Source of the DNA: Albula goreensis
Lineage: Eukaryota; Chordata; Actinopteri; Albuliformes; Albulidae
Direction: 5' to 3'
Length of the DNA: 64,000 nucleotides
NCBI GenBank assembly: GCA_022829145.1
Contig: CM040750.1
Location: 6,076,255 to 6,140,254, forward strand
A program made the position numbers and the translations under genes. The notes beneath the pieces are model-generated. The model saw only the letters and a program-made list of their open reading frames with translations. It searched no databases and was not told the origin of the DNA. Shown here piece after piece: positions 62,214 to 64,000 of the stretch (position 1 is its first letter; every line of letters starts with the position of its first letter).

Positions 62214-62448
62214 CTGGAGCTGCAGTCCTGCTGCGTGTTCCTACCCAATGACAGCCTCCCGTCCCCCAGCACCATCATCTGCGGGGACATCCCGGGGACG
62301 GTGCGTAGCTGGTACCACAGCCAGGCCAGCATGCCGGGCACCCTGGTCATCTGCCTGCCCCAGATCCGTGTCCTGAGCGCCGGCCACAAGTACATGGAGC
62401 CCCTGCAGGAGCTTCCCTTTGTCGTGTCCCGGCCCGTCCTGGAGGAGG
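62214..62448 (+). CDS. VPS13B: VPS13B internal exon D (235 nt)
   Basis: This is the longest and best conserved exon in the window: 78 codons plus one base, continuing directly from exon C. Key blocks in order are LELQSCCVFLPNDSLPSPST (residues 1-20), GDIPGTVRSWYHSQASMPGT, CLPQIRVLSAGHKYMEPLQE and PFVVSRPVLEE. The remembered human sequence has the same order, with VFIPNDSLPSPST, GDIPGTVRSWYHGQTSMPGT and AGHKYMEPLQEIPFVIPRPILEEGD. Alternating hydrophobic residues fit the beta-strands of the VPS13 groove. The acceptor is a (TC)n tract ending gtcag. The donor used here is gagg/gtgggt (phase 1). A second GT four bases on (phase 2) is possible, but phase 1 agrees with the Gly-Asp expected next. Codon use is GC-rich at third positions compared with the AT-rich flanks. 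Confidence 0.96.
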
Positions 62449-64000
62449 GTGGGTACTGCACATCAGGGCCTCCACTGACTGTCCACCAGTTAGGCCATCA
62501 GTCAGTACTGTGGGTATCAGGCAGCTAGTGGAGGGCCAGGTGATATGGCGGTATCGGCGAGAGCTGCAAATGCGCTGCCGGACAAGCTCAGACTGTAGTA
62601 TGTCAGTCTATCTGTGCAATCGCAGTTTTAATGTCACTGAACACTCTTGTGGTTGCCTGTCAATGTCTTTTCTGATGCGTAGAACTCCTCGAAATCTTGT
62701 ATGTTATGTAAGACAATGATAAATCGACCAATTTTAAAAAGAGTGGTTAATATCAAGAGTAGTCATATAGCCCCTACTGCACTTGCATGCAGACAAGCTT
62801 TATTTGTCCACATGGTTTCATTCTGAAGAGAAAATAACACTATACCTGACAGCTCTGTAAGGGTACGTCCAAGTCTTTGTTATGGAAGAGATATTTAATC
62901 TTCATAAGGCTAGTCTGGCTAAGTTAAGTCGAGATGGATAAATAAATATAAAAAAGGGCAGAGAATTGAATGTAATGTCAGTCACTTTTAAAGAGACATG
63001 GGAATAAAAAATACATTTTACACACAAGAGAAGTTCTCGCTGTTTGGGTGTAAGCCTTCATGCAGGCTTGAGCTCATGTTAAACCTTCCATTTCTCTCCA
63101 AGAAATTACTGTGTATTTTGGTATTTGCATTTTACTTTCGTAAGTGTACTTCAGTTCCCATAGCACTGATATTACTGTGAGTGTAGCCACTGCTCTGGGT
63201 AGGTTTTTCTGTATTAGCCTGTACTTTGGGAGGTCAGGTAGCTGGTAGTGTGCATTTGCCACTTCATTATTTCTCTCTCTCTCCATTATGAGCTAGTGAT
63301 GTATGACCTAAATATGAAAAAAAGTAAGTGATGAAATGTTTTATCTATAAAACTGATATGTCATCTGTGTGAAAGCACCTAGAAAAGCATACATTTTTTG
63401 CTGTTTTGAAAAACCGATCTTGTTGGCTCGGTGCACCTGGTATCAACATAGTCATGCCTTGTCCTGTCAAACTTCTAACCCCTAAAAGAAAGAGGTGGTC
63501 TTTCTCTAAGTTAACCAATGACATCAGAATTGGACATGCAAATGAAAAAAGGGAAAACAGTTACATCAGACAGCTGTCAGCGTCGCAGTAAAAATTAACA
63601 ACCCGTGATTTTAGTAATTCATTCCCCATCCTTTGAAAGCGTCTTCATCTCTCTTGTTTAATGCAGTGGATCAAAGCGTGTGAATAGGGCAGGGAAATGT
63701 GCGCTGCATGCCTGTGAGAATGAGGCAGCTCCCCGTTATGGCTGCCTGCACGCTGAAGCCCAGGTTCCTGGGAAGTTTTAATCAGGGGAAGCTAGCTGCT
63801 GCAGACCTGCAGTCTGAGACTGAAAGGCCCTTTTCATGGCTGCCAGGAGCAGGAGGTAACCTTAGGATCCCCAGAGATTTTTAACCCCGCTCACAGCTAA
63901 CTTCACCCTTTGGCCTGAGTCTTTCCATACCTCGTGCAGGTCTGCCTAATGTTTTATTCTTCTCAGAAATCTCTATTTCAGTTACACCAGGTTTGCCCAA
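62449..64000 (+). other. VPS13B: Start of the VPS13B intron after exon D
   Basis: The next VPS13B exon should begin with an AFPWTISL-like motif; it is not present before the window ends. The stretch holds a (TC)n run near 63270 and otherwise unique sequence. Confidence 0.8.

Overview
This is a vertebrate, most likely ray-finned fish, genomic window. It contains four consecutive internal exons of one gene, VPS13B (COH1; the bridge-like lipid-transfer protein mutated in human Cohen syndrome), on the + strand at 37232-37341, 39695-39836, 52338-52465 and 62214-62448. Spliced together, the exons keep one open frame of 204 whole codons, with intron phases 1-0-1-0-1 and GT-AG borders. The protein matches, segment by segment and without gaps at the exon joins, what I remember of human VPS13B at roughly residues 900-1150 of about 4,000. 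The fish assignment is an inference from amino-acid divergence from human, the absence of any mammalian SINE or LINE I know, hAT-type MITEs, and very abundant (CA/GT)n and minisatellites.

Layout. Bases 1-37231 hold no exon I can recognise and are best read as part of one very long VPS13B intron. This stretch carries minisatellites with units of 42, 16, 60, 28 and 50 bp, long (GT)n arrays, a MITE with perfect 8-bp target-site duplications (18838-19111), a decayed hAT-like element (about 11503-12346), and two clusters of GATA motifs. Then come exon A, a 2.35-kb intron, exon B, a 12.5-kb intron with 25-bp and 32-bp minisatellites, exon C, a 9.7-kb intron with a CpG-rich block and two tRNA-like (SINE-head-like) sequences, exon D, and the start of the next intron.

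Biology. The only protein evident is VPS13B, so there is no operon-like co-operation to describe. Each of the four exons has simple or tandem repeats close to a splice site: UG repeats before A, CA repeats after B, a duplicated 58-bp unit running into the acceptor of C, and a (TC)n tract as the acceptor of D. All are plausible splicing modifiers. In vertebrates VPS13B lies next to the developmental regulator OSR2, so the long introns could hold OSR2 enhancers; this is inference.

Nearly all other long open frames are accidents of repeats whose unit length is a multiple of three, or of GT/CA runs. I saw no retrovirus-like, Polinton-like, CRISPR or prokaryotic features.
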